27,485 bases of DNA, taken from Rachicladosporium sp. CCFEE 5018. Lineage: Eukaryota; Ascomycota; Dothideomycetes; Cladosporiales; Cladosporiaceae. Position numbers and translations under genes: made by a program. This document shows, piece by piece, positions 1 through 9,292 of this stretch. The stretch lies in the NCBI GenBank assembly GCA_002077045.2, contig KZ111174.1, positions 80,114 to 107,598 of the forward strand, read 5' to 3'. The notes under the pieces are model-generated. The model worked only from the letters and a program-made list of their open reading frames with translations. It made no database searches and had not been told where the DNA came from. Positions within the stretch are counted from its first letter, which is position 1. Each line of letters starts with the position of its first letter.

Positions 1-1758
1 TCCAAGTATAAGTAGTGGAGTGACCGATAATATCCATTAGCAGACAGCTCGATCGGGAACTAATGGGAAGGAACGAACGGAGCGAGGAAGGCGCGACTTG
101 AAGGTCTCGTAGCTTGTCGGTCTCATCAGCGACAGCAAGCCGCTATTCCGGCACTACTAGCCTAGTACTCCGTTCTTGCTTCGAACTACTTTCGAGGGAG
201 CGCCCATATGTGGGTTGAAGGAGCCTACAGGGATCGGACGCCGCTGCTGTGCAGCTCGTCTCGGTAGACAGGAGCTATCCCTATAGCAGTACGATTTCCG
301 CACTATGGCGAAGTAGAGGTGGCAGGTAGATGTCCCGAATCCTCACCAACTGCAGCGACGAGGCTTCGACATGGCTTCTGTCGTACAAGAGTACGGCTAC
401 TTGACCCTCGCGTTCTGCAGGTAAGCGAGAGACATACACAATGCTTACACCGTCCGGCGTGCTACCGAAGGGTACAGTCTAAGTTGCCTTCCAGCGCATC
501 ATGGGATGCTGCGTCAGAATGCCTCGGACCTGGTCAGACCCTCTGGGATTGCGACTGTAGGCGCTATCGTCGATTGCAGGGCATCTTGAATGCAGGCAGG
601 CTTGCAGATAGTGCGCCGGACATCCCAGCCGCGGTAGCGCGAGCCGTTCTGCTGGGTCGTGGGGGACCTCTAGTGTGCACTGATGATGAGAGGATCGGGA
701 GATGTAGGCTGGAAACCACAGCACAAGTTGTGAGGTATGTTTGACACGGCGTCTGTTCATCGGCGTAGATAGATGCGTTTCTCTCTCAGGTAGCCACGGT
801 GCCTCACAGTCAAGAAGGGCGTGAGGTAAACAAGCGATGTCAGTCGCGGAACCTTACGCAAATATTGGAAGCCGTGCGGACCTTCCGTGGGGAGAAGCCG
901 CATACACCGGCAGTTGTTTGCTGCCGCGAAAAGGTGGAGTTTTGCAAGACTTCATCTCTCTCACACAGCCTCCCTAACCAAATTCAGGCTGCGCGGGGCG
1001 CCTTCATATGACCATGCATTCGGCGAAATCGACCAGGAAAGCGTCGATCGATCGTACAGCAATCACCAGCGATTTAGCATCTGGCGCAGCGTCGGTGTAG
1101 TACACGTCCTCCTAGTATCGCCATTGCGTGAGAGTGATGGAACTGCCACAGTCTGGCATATGCAGCATGACCGTAGTGCCTCACGCGCGCGGCGCAGAAA
1201 GGACACAAGGATGCGACGCTCGAGCTTGTCCGAGTTGATTGGCTTGGAATGTAGATGTGTGGCACAGAGGCGCCTTGGTTCGGGTTGACAGCAATCCGCC
1301 CAGTGCTCGCACGGCTTCTCGGTGAGACACTCCGGATGTTGCATGGACAGAAACGTACCATCGAGAGGATCACAATTTGCTGCGATCTTGCACTACGCAC
1401 GACCATGGCCATCGTCGCTTGGCGGCAGCGTCTTCAGTGTTGGCGAGGCTCGAACCAATTGCCGCAGGATCGGGAGCTGTCGATTGCAGCGCTGATCGAA
1501 CAGGTTCCTGCAGGCTCAGTCAGTCCCCTGCGATGCGATGTCGTGTTTGAGAGCGACTGCGTTGATCGTCGTCAGGTGACTCAATGGCTGTTATCAGCCT
1601 TGTTGTGCAAGCGGAGTTTCACAAAATCTCGAACAACTTCTGTTCAACAAAACTGGCGCGTCGACTCGATAAGCGGTCGAAGTCGATCTCAGCGTTCCGA
1701 TGACCACTGAGAAATTGAAGCTCAACCGCCTGGACAATCGCTTCTCGTGTAGACCGTA
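1..1758. other. Left flank without a supportable gene
   Basis: Several open frames of 60-150 codons occur here on both strands, but none has a recognisable domain or a convincing splice structure, and they overlap one another in the way chance frames do in GC-rich DNA. One perfect-looking intron (GTAAGC donor at 421, CAG acceptor ending at 477, 57 nt) could join a frame starting with the ATG at 371 to a frame that closes about 110 nt after the acceptor; the product would be about 50 residues and resembles nothing I know. The last few hundred bases should hold the promoter of the rhodopsin-like gene starting at 1759; I see no clear core element. Confidence 0.5.
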
Positions 1759-3146
1759 ATGGCGACAGGATCAGACCCGACAGGCGCTGAGTCGACGTGG
1801 AGCCACGTAATATCGCAACAAAATCACGGCGCTCTCGTGTCGATCGCGACGAGTCTGTTGCTGGCAGGAACGGTGCTGTTACTGATCATTCGATTGGCAA
1901 TCAGATGGCCTTGGAAGAAGCTTGTCGGATGGGACGATGCAGCGGCTGTGATTGGCAGTGCGAGTATAGCCGCGGGTCACTGAATGCGCAAAACGCTGAC
2001 TTCCTCGCAGCTCCTTGCAGTCGGGCAGAGTGTCACAATGTATAGAGCCGTCTACCATGGACTGGGCCGGCACAGTGAAGAACTGGAAGTGCATGCGTTG
2101 GAGCAGATGGAGAAGGTGCGATGCTGAGCACATGATAAACTTGTGGTGGCGACGCTGCTGACCACACTGTAGGCTATCTACACAGGCGATCTATTGTTCA
2201 TTTGCGTAGTCTCGGCGTCGAAGCTGGCAGTCTCGCTGCTGCTGTATCGGCTGTCCAGCGTGCCGAGGACTATCATGGCCGCGCATATCCTAATGACTTT
2301 TGTCGGAATCTGGAGCGTTGCCTCACTTCTGGCAGTATCCCTTCGCCCGAGAATTCCGACCCCGTGGACTCTCAGACCAGCGGATGCATCGCATCTGGTA
2401 TAGAAAACATGTTGTTGATGGGCGGGGCAACAGTAGCTGACAACGCACTAGATCACTGCTTGGACAGGCATAGGCGCAGTGAGCTGTCTCGTCGAGTTCG
2501 CCTTCATGGCTTTCCCCGTTTTCCTGGTCTATGGACTACAGATGCCTCTAGCCTCGAAGTTGACGGTCGTCACGGGCTTCGCATTCCGCCTGCCGTAAGT
2601 CCCTAGGCGTATCACTGCTTCCGTGTGCTGACCAGATACAGTGTCATTGTCTTCACTATTCTCCGCTTCGACGCCTTCCGCAACACTCTAGGAAACGTCG
2701 CCGATATCTCGTGGACATACGTCTTACTAGCCATCTACACCGAGCTCGAGATGCACGCCTCACTCATGGCCGCGACAATTCCCTGCATGCACATCTTCCT
2801 GCGAAGTTTCAACACTGGCTTTCTCGCCACTACAGCACTGCAAGTCGACTCGAATGGCACCATGTCAGCGACCAAAGGCGAAAGCTCGTACGCGATGAAG
2901 ACAGTGCGAAGTCGGCACAGGCAGAACTCGCAAGCGCGGTCATGGGATCGGGACCCCATCCACGAACGTGGCAAGAGTCCGATGAAGTTGAATCCGGAAC
3001 AGGGGCACACTGTTAGCAACATCACGCATCGAGATCGGCGGGCAGACGATGAAGTTGACACGGGAAGTGTTGAGAGCGATGGGTCGGACAGGATCATGGT
3101 CCGGAAGACTGTACAGATTGACTATAGTAGGGCAACAAGCCGCTGA
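1759..3146 (+). CDS. Fungal rhodopsin-like (SAT4-type) seven-helix membrane protein, five exons
   Basis: Exons as I read them are 1759-1963, 2021-2115, 2173-2397, 2452-2594 and 2642-3146, giving 390 residues. The four introns (57, 57, 54 and 47 nt) have GT-AG ends and a CTGAC branch motif, and joining them yields one continuous frame with seven hydrophobic segments: one in exon 1, GWDDAAAVIGSA-IGQSV at the first junction, IYTGDLLFIC and then IWSVASLLAVSL in exon 3, one in exon 4, LPVIVFTILRF across the last junction, and the WTYVLLAIYTELEMHAS to IPCMHIF region. This order is typical of the large ascomycete family of rhodopsin-like plasma-membrane proteins (PF20684 type), whose roles are mostly unknown. 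The last ~100 residues form a polar, probably cytosolic tail. The first acceptor is the least certain boundary: CAG at 2010 is an alternative but does not keep frame with this donor. The second copy enters at base 2510, inside exon 4. Confidence 0.85.
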
Positions 3147-3913
3147 AGTCTTCTATCTGCAGGACATCGTACCGACACCGCGTAGTGGTTGGCTATGCTG
3201 AAGCCACAGAGGCACCTCTCCGCTGCAGCCTCGCCACGTCAGTCTGCTTCTCTCAGTCGCTCCTTCGTTGATCAGTTCGTGACACGCAAAGTCACCCGAC
3301 GCCATGCTCACAGATCTTCAACTCCCGAAACTCTTCGCGATCCTCAAAGCGATCTGATCGTCTGTACTGGTACTCCTGCTTGCCTCTCCTGCCATGCGGC
3401 GGCAGAGTATCGTGCCTCAGTGTACCAACATCCATCGCCTCCTGGAAGATGCTCCTGCTAGAACGACCAGGCCTAACGTGTTCGCGAAGGTACTCTTCAT
3501 GTGCCTTGTCCTTTGCTACGGGAGTTCCAGTGTCATCACAGTCCTCGATGCGCTTCTCGGCGTACCCCACGAGCTGTGCATGGTCCATGACGAAGGTTGT
3601 ATAGCTTGTCGAGGTCGCTGTATGTCACTCAGCTTGCTGTATGTCGTCGGAGGGGCTGTAGGATGTTCAAGTCACAGGCTTGAAGATTAAGTGTAGTAGA
3701 TGCACCTTACACTGAGCTTAATCAGTCTTGAGCAGATTGCACGTGCCATTATAGTGAAGTGAGCGAAAGCCGAAAGTGTAGCGGATGCAGAGACCGAAGT
3801 GAAGTGAAGTTAAGTGCAATAAAGTCCGCCGCGCATGTGACAGCACGTGAAGACATCATTCATGGATAACATTACCTACACCCACTTCTCATCTCCAACC
3901 TTCACTTACACCC
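3147..3913. other. Convergent intergenic region, copy 1
   Basis: This lies between the 3' ends of the rhodopsin-like gene and the patatin-like gene and should contain both 3' UTRs. A minus-strand frame at 3292-3588 (98 codons, ATG to stop) stays open in both copies, but the copies are so similar here that this is weak evidence, and the peptide (polar, rich in Arg and Glu) is not recognised. A plus-strand frame at 3394-3690 is interrupted by TAG in copy 2. Two CACGTG hexamers (3740-3745, 3844-3849) flank a short GAAGT repeat and are kept in copy 2 (12779-12784, 12883-12888). I cannot support a gene. Confidence 0.5.
3796..3815. repeat. GAAGT pentanucleotide microsatellite, copy 1
   Basis: Three perfect GAAGT units followed by TAAGT. 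Copy 2 has four perfect units at 12835-12854, so one base differs and the unit count is the same. Confidence 0.8.
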
Positions 3914-5809
3914 TCATCTCGACACAGTCGGCTTACTCCTCATATTCACAACCGGTGGCGGCCCTTCGGTATCCGGATACGGCAGCGCCTGCCTTAGCGA
4001 TCCAAGATCCATGCCAACGAATGTCCGCGGACCATGCTGCCCATATCCCTGCCCCGGACCAATCTCCTGCAGAGGCGTCTTAGGCGGTAGTGGTGGAGGC
4101 TCGGCACGCCAGTACTCGCCTCGATGCTCGCCACTCGTCCGAGGGGAAGGCTCTTGACCGATCGAAGGGCGTACTGGGGCGTAGGCGGGTGATGTGTAGG
4201 GCGATGCGGGATTGTGAGGTGATGAGGTACGACGCTGGGATTGCATGAGCGTGGTGACGGCTTCGGGGTACTCGTCGCTGGAAATAATGCTGTACTTCTG
4301 GTCTGCGATGCTGGGTCTGTGTTCGTAGGGCTGACCTGGTCCTCGGCCGCCTGTGAGTGAAGTGTAGGGTTCGCTGCCTGGCAGCTCAATCGCCATGGGA
4401 TTCGCAGGTGGAGGGACTGGTGGCCCAGATGATTGCGGTCGATCCCATGAGTTCTGCCAGCTGTGGCGCGTAGATGTGAGGGATCCTGGACCGTCAAGAT
4501 TCCGTCGCACTTCAGCGCGTTCTTGGCGAACCTTTGCGAAGTGGATCTTCGCCAGTCGCATGGAAGCGTTGTAAACCATTGATTGCACTTCTGGTCTTCC
4601 AAGATACGTTCGCGTGCTCATACTGATATCGCTCAACCGATTCCACTCGTTCATACCGAACTCGCCGACACCGACTTCGACGTTCAGCCGGATGTAGTTC
4701 TCTGGGTTGACTTGTCTTCTAGTCAGATGTTCCCGGACCATGTAACCGTGCGTTTCCTCGCACCCCTCGATCTTCTGCGCTAGTCGCCTTCGCGCTTCGG
4801 CGAACTCGCCCATCGAGCCGCCAATGAAGCTTTCGAACCACTCATGCTGTTGCGCTTGGTTGTTTGCAGGTCGCTTGCCTGTGCCTATGCTCACGAAGAC
4901 ACCCACGTCTCGACCAGGCCACTCATTGATGACGGCCTCATCCAATGCAAATGGCGCAGGATTGAACTTGCCTGATCCATCATCGTGGTACACTGACTGC
5001 CCGATCTGAATCGGTTTGAACGCCAGCCCGATCGCAGATGTCGCGCGTCCAGCCTGCCAGATGGTGCAATTCACATCCGGTGCTGGCTCTTTCCGCGAGT
5101 CATACGATCGCAACAGTATCGGCGGTCCAGCAGCTCTCGTGCCTTTCAGCTGTGACGCCACCGCAGTCTTCGTCCTGTTTTCCCGAGTATCATACAGTAG
5201 TGCATTCGGGTTGCCCCATCTCGCAGCGCCGAAATGTCGTGTAGGCACGACAGGACTCATGCCCACCTGGCTGTACCGGCTGCTCTGGCTGAGAGATCTT
5301 GAGGGTATTCCTGTACTGCTTGCGCCGAATGCACTCGTAGGTGTGTCCGGCTGCATCGGCGTCGCATTCGCCAAGGTGTCATTCCCCTCATCCTCATAGA
5401 TCGTATGCTCTCTGACACAGTCTCTGATTGCCTCCTCGAGCTTGCTCGCCTTGAACAGCGTGCTTTTGTAAGGAATCCCTCCTATAGTCTTGTCGCTTTC
5501 AAACACCCGCCTTGTCATGCGAACATACACATCCTTGCATGTATCGATGTCTAAGCGTAGTCTACCCAGCATGATTGCAATCAAACCTCCAGTGCCCGTG
5601 CCAACAATGAGATCAAAGTAGTCTGCCGGTCGGGGGATCTCATTGCGCTTAGGCGCGCGACCTTCGATCTCAACGAACATGCGGTGCATGAGTTCTTGCA
5701 GGATGATGAACATCGAGTAGCCGCGCACGCCGCCGCCATCGAGGGAGAGTATGCGCAATGGCGGGCCTTTTGTCGTGTCCTTCCTGCGCAGTCTGCTGGG
5801 GTCGTCCAT
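3914..5809 (-). CDS. Patatin-like protein lacking the nucleophile serine, copy 1
   Basis: An intronless frame of 631 residues. The N-terminal half is a patatin-type fold: the glycine-rich oxyanion motif DGGGVRGY is at residues 24-31, the nucleophile elbow follows LIVGTGTGG at 70-75, and a DDGSGKFNP motif with the presumed catalytic Asp at 277 precedes EWPGRDVGVFVSIGTGKR. Active patatins (acyl hydrolases, phospholipase A2 type) use G-x-S-x-G; here residue 72 is Gly (codon GGC), so classical Ser-Asp catalysis should be impossible. A Ser/Thr-rich insert lies around 145-210. The last ~180 residues are Pro/Ser/Gly-rich and probably disordered. The start is the ATG seven residues before a basic stretch, and it is the same in copy 2. 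I believe relatives in other ascomycetes share GTGTG, but that is from memory. The gene is divergent from the MOSC gene and convergent with the rhodopsin-like gene. Confidence 0.9.
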   Translation of the reverse strand: MDDPSRLRRKDTTKGPPLRILSLDGGGVRGYSMFIILQELMHRMFVEIEGRAPKRNEIPRPADYFDLIVGTGTGGLIAIMLGRLRLDIDTCKDVYVRMTRRVFESDKTIGGIPYKSTLFKASKLEEAIRDCVREHTIYEDEGNDTLANATPMQPDTPTSAFGASSTGIPSRSLSQSSRYSQVGMSPVVPTRHFGAARWGNPNALLYDTRENRTKTAVASQLKGTRAAGPPILLRSYDSRKEPAPDVNCTIWQAGRATSAIGLAFKPIQIGQSVYHDDGSGKFNPAPFALDEAVINEWPGRDVGVFVSIGTGKRPANNQAQQHEWFESFIGGSMGEFAEARRRLAQKIEGCEETHGYMVREHLTRRQVNPENYIRLNVEVGVGEFGMNEWNRLSDISMSTRTYLGRPEVQSMVYNASMRLAKIHFAKVRQERAEVRRNLDGPGSLTSTRHSWQNSWDRPQSSGPPVPPPANPMAIELPGSEPYTSLTGGRGPGQPYEHRPSIADQKYSIISSDEYPEAVTTLMQSQRRTSSPHNPASPYTSPAYAPVRPSIGQEPSPRTSGEHRGEYWRAEPPPLPPKTPLQEIGPGQGYGQHGPRTFVGMDLGSLRQALPYPDTEGPPPVVNMRSKPTVSR

Positions 5810-6062
5810 ATTGAAAGTGAGTTTCCTACCTTCGGCGCGAAGGCCGCGAGCAAGGTGTCGTGCTCAGCAGAGCTTTCCGCTCAGCAGCCAGAGTAGTAGG
5901 ATAACCTCCAAGCGCAAGTGATCGCCAAGTGCCGAGAGGATTTGCGCAAGGAGTAACTCGATGATATTGTGGCAGAGAGGTGGGCCGCGAATGCTCTTCT
6001 AGTTGGATGTGTAGCTGGAAGTTTGCGCGCGCTGTCAAAGGTTAGGCGGCTGCAGTTTCGTT

Positions 6063-6092
6063 CGCCTTGGAGGCAGCCCAGTGACCAAGGCG
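6063..6092. repeat. Conserved inverted repeat CGCCTTGG-N14-CCAAGGCG, copy 1
   Basis: Perfect 8-bp arms with a 14-base spacer. The arms and the spacer are identical in copy 2 (15102-15131), although the surrounding intergenic sequence has diverged. It could be a dyad site for a dimeric regulator or a small hairpin in a 5' leader; nothing shows which. Confidence 0.55.
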
Positions 6093-6220
6093 GATGATGT
6101 ATACCGTAGCAGTGGTGAATGATGTCTCGCCTGTGCTCACTTCTAGGCGCGCCTTCTATGATATGGTGTCCTGTGATCCAACGATGTCGTAGCGCCGACA
6201 AACCTGTGATATCTGCAAGC

Positions 6221-6383
6221 CGGCTATCCCGATGCGAATCTCACTTCACTTACGAACATGTCCGTTTGGCAGGCACGATCGCGTGGTGGGGCAGGAACGA
6301 CGGGGCTGACGTCGTGGTGGCTGTGCAGCAGGCAACCTTGTCCGCCAAGGTCATCTTCGAAACAGCATGCATACTCGCACCAC
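6221..6383. promoter_or_regulatory. Conserved non-coding block with candidate minus-strand splice donor, copy 1
   Basis: Against 15260-15422 I count about seven differences in 163 bases with no gaps, whereas the sequence beyond 6383 hardly aligns. The block contains TGACGTCG, a CRE/ATF-like core. On the minus strand it contains GTAAGT (donor at 6253-6248), preceded by ATGTTC. It may be a leader exon of the patatin-like gene plus its promoter; a minus-strand peptide ending at the stop codon beginning at 6226 is also nearly the same in both copies. Confidence 0.45.
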
Positions 6384-6840
6384 GACAGCGACGCGACACT
6401 GGTCCTGTCGTGCATGTGGACCATAAAAGAAACTATGGAGGGCCAGGCTGTGTTTGTACCTGGCTCAGGTCTTGGGATGGCCAAGCGAGCACGATGCAAG
6501 AAAGTACATCGCGAATGGCATTCCTGGACCAGACTCGGGCACCATGTCAAAGAGCACCAGTCGCGTCTGCAGGACTTACCGCGGACGCGCAGGTACAGAT
6601 AGAGGGCCACGACATTTGAATCGCGATGGATAGTGCTGACTGAAGACGTCCCTCGACGAAGCTTGACAAGCGCCTGGCCGAACCCCTCCATTTGTCGGAT
6701 GTAAGCCCCGCAAGACGGCCATTGGGAAGTACATGTAGGTCTCACGCCCTGTGACGATTCCATTTCCTTTCACAAGTTTCCATATCGTGTTGGGAAAATC
6801 GCGTACGTTATCAGAGCTGCACGGCATACTCACGCTCAAC

Positions 6841-7957
6841 ATGAAGATCGAAGCGCTGCTCACCTACCCCATTAAGGGCCTGCGCGCCCATTCCCTAGAC
6901 TCGGCTGAACTAACAAAACATGGCTTTGCTTACGATCGGCGATTCATGCTGCTCGAGGTCAAGAAGGGCGAAGATGGCAGTCCAACTCTCAGAAATATGG
7001 CCATTGCACACGATCCGAGAGGCTCTCGATTCTTTCCTAAGATCCAGCAGCCCTCCGACTACAATGCCAAAGATGGGAAGATAACCGTAGTTTTCAAGCC
7101 GCCTCCTGGAGAAGGCGAGGAGAAGACACTGGAGATTCCTCTCGAGCTGTCGACCGAGGGTCTGGAGGTGACTGAGGTGACGATGCACAAGAGTCCCACC
7201 AAGGCATATCAGATGCCCGAGGAATACTGCAAATGGTTCACCGATTGCTTCGGGTACGAAGTCATTCTCGTCTACCTGGGCGAGCACCTTCGGCCTGTGC
7301 TCATGTCGTCCACACACGCGGACGCCACCACGCAGCAACCTGCATCCGGAGGCAGCACAGGCTGGCTGTCGAGCATCACTTCCACCGCGACCTCAATCCT
7401 ATCGTCCGTGACGAACAACGCAGAAGAATCTAAAGTCACATTCGCAGACTGCGCGCCCTACCTTGTCGTCTCCTCAGCCTCAATGCCAGATCTGCACCGC
7501 CGCTTTCCTGAGCCCATGAAAGCAGATATCATGAAATTCCGCCCCAACATAATAGTCTCCGACGCCGAGAAGCCGTGGGAAGAAGACTACTGGGGCGAGA
7601 TTGCCATAGGCGGTGCCGAAGGCGCGAAGATCGAGTGCATTCACAATTGTGGCAGGTGCAAGAGTGTGAACATTGACTACGAGACTGGGAAGCCAGCGAC
7701 GGATGAGAGTGGGAAGTTGCTGGCGAAGATGCAGAGTGATCGGCGGGTTGATAAGGGGGTGAAGTATAGCCCGATCTTTGGAAGGTACAGCTTCTTGGAG
7801 GCGGGAAGTGAGGGGAAGACGGTGAAGGTGGGGGATGAAGTTATGGTCACGAAGAGGAACGAGGAGCATACGAGATTTGGTAGGGCGATCAATGCCATAG
7901 ATTCCATGAGTTCATCACTAACATATCTCAGACTGGAAAGGGCTCGCGACCACCTAG
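6841..7957 (+). CDS. MOSC-domain protein (mARC / MOCO sulfurase C-terminal type), copy 1
   Basis: Two exons, 6841-7879 and 7932-7957, encode 354 residues. An N-terminal MOSC_N beta-barrel begins MKIEALLTYPIKGLRAHSLD and is followed by FAYDRRFMLLE. The MOSC domain carries HNCGRC with Cys 270 and Cys 273, corresponding to the CxRC cofactor-binding motif of mARC proteins, then VNIDYETG and YSPIFGRYSF. The intron (52 nt; GTAGGG donor, CTAAC branch, CAG acceptor) joins ...TRFG to a short exon so that the protein ends TRFDWKGLATT, a familiar family ending. Reading through the donor would give an unrelated tail that overlaps the next gene. Family members bind molybdenum cofactor and take part in reductions of N-hydroxylated compounds, usually at mitochondria; the exact substrate here is unknown. 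A Ser/Thr-rich loop around residues 165-190 interrupts the domain. Confidence 0.9.
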
Positions 7958-7984
7958 CCTCATCCACCACGTCTTGCCACGCGC

Positions 7985-8938
7985 TCACCTCCTGAACCTC
8001 TCGTCAAATCTCAGGCTATCCTTCTTCGCCTCCCACAGCTCTTTCAGCTCCGAGATCAATCCATGCGCACTACTCAGCTCCCTGACAAGCGCCACAAACC
8101 TGCTCCTGTCACGTCTCACAGCCACCAACAGGCTCTCGATCGCCCTTAAACTGACTCCCAGTTTCTCCATCGTCGTCCTTACATCTTCTGGCGCCAGCTT
8201 CGCCTCACCATCGCCGACTCTACTTAGCAGGCTGGGGAAGCCAGCAGCTTCGAAGTCCTCTTTGACTTCGAGAATTCGCTGTGCATACTTCCGGAATACA
8301 ACGCCGTCGGGTCTTGGTCTCGCGTCTGGATTCTGTTTCCGTTCCGAAGGAACCACTCCATCCCAATCTATGATCGCGGTCCAGAGATGTGGAATCAATG
8401 CCGGATCGCAGTAGAGCAATATGCGGCGCACATCATCCTCGAACACGGTTTCGAATGTTGCGGTATAGTCTACAGCAGCTTTAAGGGAGTCGTGGAGCGA
8501 TCGAGCTGCTTGAGGCCAGGCGTTGTTAAGCGAAGTGGACCTGGAGAATCTTCGAGGCGGTGAGCGACGGTACGCTCGGGACGATGTGACGGGCGTCTGA
8601 GGCGGCGGGGAGCGGCGACGTTGACGGAATGAGCTGACTGATGAGACGCTTGGTGAGCGGACGGGGGTTGGACGATCATCAAACAGCTGGGCTAACGGAT
8701 CGAACGGAGTTGGGGTCGTGTAAGGTGCGGCGAAGGGCGAGGCTAGTACTGGAGCTGTCGCGTTGTAAGGTCGCATGAGTCCTGCGGGCCAAAAGGCTCC
8801 GGGTGGAGGACCATACATGCTGTTCAGAATATTGGCAGCAGGAGCGCTGTTTTGTCTGCTCAGTTGTTGCAACTGTGCAGCATGAGCGAGGTCGCGGCGT
8901 TGGCGATATGGGAAGGTCTGGGCTGGGAAGGGAAACAT
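7985..8938 (-). CDS. Conserved fungal protein of unknown function, copy 1
   Basis: An intronless frame of 317 residues that I do not recognise. Residues 1-140 are low complexity, rich in Pro, Ser, Ala and Gln, with basic RS-type patches around 94-135 (RSPSVSSVSSFRQRRRSPPP). Residues 141-317 look folded and mostly helical: a segment with YCDPALIPHLW and DWDGVVPSE, then FRKYAQRILEVKEDFEAAGF, and a C-terminal heptad-like helix from about 250. The copies agree much better over this second half, which marks it as the functional part. There is no signal peptide or membrane segment. The basic N-terminus might suggest a nuclear or RNA-linked role, but that is a guess. Its stop lies 27 bp from the stop of the convergent MOSC gene. 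Confidence 0.8.
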   Translation of the reverse strand: MFPFPAQTFPYRQRRDLAHAAQLQQLSRQNSAPAANILNSMYGPPPGAFWPAGLMRPYNATAPVLASPFAAPYTTPTPFDPLAQLFDDRPTPVRSPSVSSVSSFRQRRRSPPPQTPVTSSRAYRRSPPRRFSRSTSLNNAWPQAARSLHDSLKAAVDYTATFETVFEDDVRRILLYCDPALIPHLWTAIIDWDGVVPSERKQNPDARPRPDGVVFRKYAQRILEVKEDFEAAGFPSLLSRVGDGEAKLAPEDVRTTMEKLGVSLRAIESLLVAVRRDRSRFVALVRELSSAHGLISELKELWEAKKDSLRFDERFRR

Positions 8939-9292
8939 AGTGCTTGCACAAAGGACGTGTCATGAAGGAGAGACGAACTACGCAGCTGCTGTAGTCATAC
9001 CTTTACCTTGGGCATCGAGGTGCGAATACAGGCTCAGCGGGCGAGCTGTCAAAGCTTGACAAACGTGAGTTACGACAGCCATGTCGCAATCGATACGGCA
9101 AGCTCGTACTGCGACTCGAATGTAGTGCGACTGTACGGATGTCAATCGACTGGTATGGTAGCAAACTCAGTCCACGATGGTGTTCTGCGCGTGAAGTCAC
9201 TTTAGCCTGCACTCGGCCCGATCACCCCCGATCAAAGTCCATAACCACCCCCCCTCTGTGTAAACCATGTCTAACGCCCACGATGCACAGCG
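8939..9292. promoter_or_regulatory. Bidirectional promoter region, unknown gene / protoporphyrinogen oxidase, copy 1
   Basis: A 354-bp spacer between divergent starts. Over most of its length it aligns closely with copy 2 (17989-18353). The clearest motif is a direct repeat CCGATCA-CCC-CCGATCA at 9218-9234, unchanged in copy 2, about 60 bp before the oxidase start. An upstream ORF begins at 9267. Confidence 0.6.
9218..9234 (+). promoter_or_regulatory. CCGATCA direct repeat in the oxidase promoter, copy 1
   Basis: Two CCGATCA heptamers ten bases apart (start to start), fully kept in copy 2 at 18280-18296 while the following bases differ. It could be a transcription factor site; no named factor is assigned. 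Confidence 0.4.

Larger units (their letters stand above)
5810..6840. promoter_or_regulatory. Divergent intergenic region, patatin-like / MOSC, copy 1
   Basis: About 1.03 kb separates the two start codons and should hold both promoters. Most of it differs clearly from copy 2, which argues against the long frames that cross it (for example 6119-6619 and 6224-6763). Two parts are kept: an inverted repeat at 6063-6092 and a 163-bp block at 6221-6383. No in-frame ATG precedes 6841 for the MOSC gene, so that start is well fixed. A candidate minus-strand splice acceptor (TAG at 5826-5828, just upstream of the patatin-like ATG) is present in both copies. Confidence 0.6.

Noticed and set aside
371..590. 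Possible two-exon gene using the GTAAGC...CAG intron at 421-477
   Set aside because: The joined frame closes after about 50 residues and resembles no family; one good-looking intron alone is not enough.
319..744. 141-codon plus-strand frame in the left flank
   Set aside because: Arg/Cys/Leu-rich composition, no domain, and overlapped by an equally long frame on the other strand; typical of chance frames.
1440..1470. GGTTCGAGCC on the minus strand, like a tRNA T-loop
   Set aside because: No matching acceptor stem, D-arm or anticodon arm can be drawn at the right distances.
3394..3690. 98-codon plus-strand frame with hydrophobic stretches
   Set aside because: The matching sequence in copy 2 carries an in-frame TAG, so the frame is not conserved.
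6119..6763. Long frames on both strands in the patatin-like / MOSC spacer
   Set aside because: Outside the 163-bp block the copies differ too much, and the frames are broken in copy 2.
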